From assembly GCF_039540575.1 (NCBI RefSeq), contig NZ_BAABFC010000013.1:1-64000 (forward strand): a stretch of DNA of 64,000 bases, in the 5' to 3' direction. Each line of letters opens with the position of its first letter. Within the stretch, counting starts at the first letter, position 1. Shown here one piece after another: positions 60,870-64,000 of this stretch. The translations under genes and the position numbers were made by a program. Under the pieces are notes generated by a model that was given only the letters and a program-made list of their open reading frames with translations, was not told the DNA's origin and did not search any database. This DNA comes from Pseudaeromonas paramecii. Lineage in GTDB: Bacteria; Pseudomonadota; Gammaproteobacteria; Enterobacterales; Aeromonadaceae.

Positions 60870-61208
60870 CTAGATGGCTTCTTCATTCTCTTCGCCGGTA
60901 CGGATGCGCACTATGCGCTCCACGGCGGTAACGAAAATCTTGCCGTCACCAATCTTGCCGGTATGGGCACTCTTGGTGATGGCCTCAATGCTGCGCTCCA
61001 CATCATCGTCGTTCACCACCAGCTCCAGCTTCACCTTGGGCAGGAAGTCGACCACATATTCGGCACCACGGTACAGTTCGGTATGCCCCTTTTGGCGACC
61101 AAAGCCCTTGACCTCGGACACCGTCATGCCGCTGATGCCAATCTCACCCAACGCTTCACGAACATCATCCAGCTTGAAGGGCTTAATGATGGCTTCAATT
61201 TTCTTCAT
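60870..61208 (-). CDS. glnB: Nitrogen regulatory protein P-II
   Basis: A 112-aa PII protein. MKKIEAIIKPFKLDDVREALGEIGISGMTVSEVKGFGRQKGHTELYRGAEY includes the uridylylated tyrosine (Y51) of the T-loop; B-loop TGKIGDGKIFV and end RIRTGEENEEAI are typical. It reports nitrogen and energy status to GlnE, NtrB and other targets. GlnB rather than GlnK is inferred from similarity to E. coli GlnB and the lack of amtB next to it. ATG 61208 aligns with the family start. Confidence 0.95.
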   Translation of the reverse strand: MKKIEAIIKPFKLDDVREALGEIGISGMTVSEVKGFGRQKGHTELYRGAEYVVDFLPKVKLELVVNDDDVERSIEAITKSAHTGKIGDGKIFVTAVERIVRIRTGEENEEAI

Positions 61209-61338
61209 GATTTTCTCCTTGCCAGCGATTTGTCTCAGGCGGTTGCCAGGCCATCCATGCTGCCCGGGTGCCGCTTGCCCAGCCCTCATAGTTGGGGCCA
61301 CGGCGAATGGATCAGGGGGTTATCATAATGAAAGACAA

Positions 61339-61363
61339 GGGCCCGCACCAGAGATGCGGGCCC
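61339..61363 (-). terminator. Terminator of the minor-pilin operon
   Basis: GGGCCCGCA / TGCGGGCCC with a seven-base loop lies 28 bases past the stop of the pilin-like gene. On the minus strand TTGTCTTTC follows, a moderate T stretch. Confidence 0.65.
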
Positions 61364-61390
61364 GATTGCGAGGCAGATCCACTACCGCTG

Positions 61391-63493
61391 CTATTGCGTA
61401 CAGGCCGGCAGCTGGGTTGATGTGATACCAGGGTCATAAACATAGATGCAACCGGCGAACAGCGGACCACTCTGATCTGCAGGCACGGCCTTAGTCAGAG
61501 GATTCGGTGAGACTGTATAGCCAGTGGGAGTATTACTGGTGGTCACACTCAAGGTCTTACCCTTGGTGACGTTACAGGTGATCGGTCGATAGGAGCTGGC
61601 GATGGCGCCACCCAGGCTACAGTTGGAGCCATTGGTAAAACTCGCCGTGATAAGATCGAACGCCTTGTTGTTACCATTACTGTCACACACATCCACGGCA
61701 CCGTTCTTGCGTTTGTAGCAGAACAGCTTGGCGGACACCGACACCTCATCATCTTCTATGGTCTTGTCCTTGATGGTGAAGTTCAGCGAGCCGGTCACCT
61801 GGTGGGCGCTGTCGTACACTGCCACCGGCCACTCGGCCTTATTGTCCTGGAAGGGCGAGATGCCGGAGTTGGCCTGGTAGGCCACCGCATTCACCTGCAA
61901 CGCCTGCTCATTGCCACTGGTGTTCTTGGTTTCCAGCAGGGGCGTGGTATAGCCGCGGCGATAGACGCCATAATAGTCGGCCACGTCACTGTCCAGTGTC
62001 TTGATCAGCTCGCTGGAGACGGTGAGATAACTGTCCAACGACTTGGGCATGGTCACAGTGCTGCTAACACTCCAACGCGCCAGCATGGTCATGTTGATGT
62101 CGTAAAATGGCACCTTGGTGAGAAAGTTCTCTGCCGAGGTATCCACGGTCGCCAGCCAGTCCGCCGACATAAAATCCACAAAGATACCCCGGGCAATCAG
62201 CTGTAAGGGCGTACTACCGGCGGATCGCACCAAGGCGGTGCTGGTATCCCCGCCACTGACGGCATTGGTGGCCAGCCAGGTGGGGAAGTTCGACACGCTG
62301 AAGGTCGAACCTATGCCAGACGGCCAGTTCAGGGTGTCCTTCTGCCAGTCCACATAGCTCTTCACCACGTACTTGACGTAGTTCTGATAGCTCTGCTGGT
62401 TGTTGCTGTCGCTCAGAAACTCAGAGCTCACCACCACCAGCTGCAGCAGATTCCAATCTGGCATCGGCTTATAGTAGCCATTGATGCGCAGCAAGCGACA
62501 GGCATCCAGGTAGGGTCCACTGGTCACCGCCGTCAAGCTACTCCCAGCATACTTGTACTTGGCTGGCGAACGGTTGATGGGATTAAAGTAGTCGGCGAAG
62601 TCGGTGCCGGAGCTGGTGCCGCCATCGAAGTGATCCTCACAACAGATGTCACACAGATCAGACTGTTGATTGCTGTTGGAGGTGCCGGTGGTTTTGTCCT
62701 TGTAGTCGCCCTCCTGCCAGTAGAGCAGGCCATTGCTCACCGCCACCGGCTTGGCCGGCAGCTGCCGTTTGGCAGTACCGTCGATGGAGCATTCACAAGA
62801 CAGGGTCAAGGAGTCCGCCAGCACCTGCTTGCTGCTCTGTTGGTCGTAAGTCACCGTCTCGAACTGCACCTGGATGCTGCCGCCGCTGTTGGATACCTTC
62901 GGCAACGGCTTGGTGGTTTCCTGCTTGACCCCTTGGGCCACGTCTATGGTGATGGCCACCACGTCCGGCGCCACCCCTGGGGTGTAGGTGACCTGTGGGG
63001 ATTCGCCCGAGCCGCCAGAACCCGTCATCAGCTCCTTGTCGGTGGTTTGCTGGGGAGAAATCACCCCTGCCAGGGCCAGGCTGCGGCTTTGTCCCTCTCG
63101 ATCCGTCCAGGCCACCGAGACAATCACATCTTTGAACTCCGGCAAGGCACTGGCTGGCGTCGTCAAAAACCTGTCTGTCACATCCCACGACAGGGTGAAG
63201 GTGGTCAAGCCCAAGGTATGGCTACCTGCACTTAACTGGCCTCCGGTATTGTCGCCGATATCCTGATAGGCCAGCTGCCCAGTCGTGGTGGATAGGGTAT
63301 CGAAGACCCGCAGGTCCTCCAGCTTGCTCTGGGCTAGCAGGATGGCACTCTCGCGACTGCCAGCCTCCCCTTCCGTTTTCAGATACAGGCTCTGCAGCTT
63401 GATCAACGCCGCCGCACTGACCGCGATGACCACAAAGGCCACCATGACCTCAATGAGGCCAAATCCTGTTTGCCGGTTCGCCCTGTTCATCAT
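61391..63493 (-). CDS. PilV-like type IV minor prepilin with an unusually long C-terminal domain
   Basis: A 700-aa protein. The N-terminus TGFGLIEVMVAFVVIAVSAAALIKLQ is a class III prepilin signal: PilD would cut after G10, with Glu at +5 and a hydrophobic alpha-1 helix, as in PilV/MshO-type minor pilins. Typical PilV is about 150-200 aa; here about 500 extra residues follow with two cysteine-rich parts (CECSIDG and DLCDICCEDHFDGG) and many Ser/Thr-rich beta stretches. It probably caps or decorates a pilus. It follows by 9 bases another pilus-type gene on the same strand. Confidence 0.8.
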   Translation of the reverse strand: MMNRANRQTGFGLIEVMVAFVVIAVSAAALIKLQSLYLKTEGEAGSRESAILLAQSKLEDLRVFDTLSTTTGQLAYQDIGDNTGGQLSAGSHTLGLTTFTLSWDVTDRFLTTPASALPEFKDVIVSVAWTDREGQSRSLALAGVISPQQTTDKELMTGSGGSGESPQVTYTPGVAPDVVAITIDVAQGVKQETTKPLPKVSNSGGSIQVQFETVTYDQQSSKQVLADSLTLSCECSIDGTAKRQLPAKPVAVSNGLLYWQEGDYKDKTTGTSNSNQQSDLCDICCEDHFDGGTSSGTDFADYFNPINRSPAKYKYAGSSLTAVTSGPYLDACRLLRINGYYKPMPDWNLLQLVVVSSEFLSDSNNQQSYQNYVKYVVKSYVDWQKDTLNWPSGIGSTFSVSNFPTWLATNAVSGGDTSTALVRSAGSTPLQLIARGIFVDFMSADWLATVDTSAENFLTKVPFYDINMTMLARWSVSSTVTMPKSLDSYLTVSSELIKTLDSDVADYYGVYRRGYTTPLLETKNTSGNEQALQVNAVAYQANSGISPFQDNKAEWPVAVYDSAHQVTGSLNFTIKDKTIEDDEVSVSAKLFCYKRKNGAVDVCDSNGNNKAFDLITASFTNGSNCSLGGAIASSYRPITCNVTKGKTLSVTTSNTPTGYTVSPNPLTKAVPADQSGPLFAGCIYVYDPGITSTQLPACTQ

Positions 63494-63502
63494 TGCTTCC
63501 TC

Positions 63503-64000
63503 TTAATCCCAGTCACGCCAGCTGCCGGGCACCCTGGCCACGTAGGAAAACTCTTTGCCATCTTGGATGTTTTGCAGCGTTTCTGCGTCATAGACCGCAT
63601 TGTAGGTCCCGTTGGCCGTACCCAGTTTATGGTTGGAGATGAGGGCACCGTACACAGTGGCGCCACCATTGAGCTTAACGTCGTAGGTGGTGACATCTCC
63701 GGGTACCTTGTCGTAGGTGAAGACCATGCCGTAGATTTCACTGTTGGCATTGATGGTCAGATCGCCGTTACGCACCAGGACCACCACAGGATTTTCCCGG
63801 CTGCCCATGCTGCCGCCGGAGCAATTGCCATCCACTATGTAAAAACCGGATGAGCTGGTGTTGAGAGAGGAACAACCGGTCAATGGCACGCGACCCAACT
63901 TGGCCAGCCGCTCCTCCAACTGCGCCATGCCCTCATCCGTGTCAGGCACGCCAAACACGTATTTGAGCAGGTCAGAGGGGAAATTCACCGTATCGTTATC
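63503..64000 (-). CDS. PilX-like/pilus-assembly protein, C-terminal part (runs off right edge)
   Basis: The visible C-terminal 165 residues are Gly/Asn-rich beta sequence (ENPVVVLVRNGDLTINANSEIYGMVFTYDKVPGDVTTYDVKLNGGATVYGALISNHKLG), the pattern of PilX-type accessory pilins or pilus assembly proteins with a parallel beta end. The frame stays open to the last base, so the N-terminus is outside the window. Nine bases separate it from the PilV-like gene, indicating one operon. Confidence 0.65.
   Translation of the reverse strand, partial: DNDTVNFPSDLLKYVFGVPDTDEGMAQLEERLAKLGRVPLTGCSSLNTSSSGFYIVDGNCSGGSMGSRENPVVVLVRNGDLTINANSEIYGMVFTYDKVPGDVTTYDVKLNGGATVYGALISNHKLGTANGTYNAVYDAETLQNIQDGKEFSYVARVPGSWRDWD

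Overview
The window is a chromosomal segment from a high-GC gammaproteobacterium, most likely of the Aeromonadaceae (Aeromonas or a close relative). This is inferred from the lptF-lptG / pepA-holC-valS arrangement, the luxS-rraB pair, E. coli-like qorB/ytfH, yfbT (hxpA) and yiaV/yiaW orthologues, and a type IV pilus minor-pilin locus. I could not search any database, so the genus is an inference.

Positions 1-4200 are lower in GC and look like an old, eroded integration hot spot. A 5'-truncated amidohydrolase gene lies at the left. It is followed by three degenerate copies of a tRNA-Phe-like 3' end (about 767, 2291 and 3491), two of which carry the same downstream terminator. The segments between them hold two paralogous SpoIIAA/STAS-like genes, a metallophosphoesterase and a small YgdI/YgdR-type lipoprotein.

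Positions 4200-20000 hold the qorB-qorR divergent pair, a cold-shock protein with a small gene behind it, a chromate transporter, threonine aldolase, a universal stress protein, and a Zn/Cd/Pb P-type ATPase facing its MerR-type regulator across a textbook 19-bp-spacer promoter. Next come a DMT exporter with a sugar acetyltransferase, a Tat-exported lipoprotein phosphoesterase followed by its own small tatA/E gene, and an AraC regulator facing three outer-membrane beta-barrel genes.

Positions 20000-33000 hold a TetR-controlled tripartite efflux operon (outer-membrane factor, membrane-fusion protein, DHA2 MFS pump) with a 30-bp operator, then Nudix, GNAT, HAD and MFS genes. A tightly overlapping five-gene operon follows (NifX-like, Cys-rich membrane protein, AhpD-like, hotdog thioesterase, MBL-fold hydrolase). 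It has no obvious known pathway and is the best candidate here for an undescribed system. Next are the yiaV/yiaW pair and a monocistronic divergent Hfq-like gene.

Positions 33000-54700 are core-like: LysR, a membrane HD-GYP-type phosphodiesterase, a giant DUF2339 membrane protein, fumC, tRNA-Leu(CAA), lptF/lptG, pepA-holC-valS, a chemoreceptor, an SLC13/DASS transporter, a DUF2167 protein and a serine hydrolase.

Positions 54700-64000 hold a yybP-ykoY (Mn2+) riboswitch upstream of mneA, a possible small RNA, a periplasmic MalS-like alpha-amylase, luxS-rraB, a lytic-transglycosylase-like lipoprotein, glnB, and the 3' part of a type IV pilus minor-pilin operon that contains an unusually long (700 aa) PilV-like protein.
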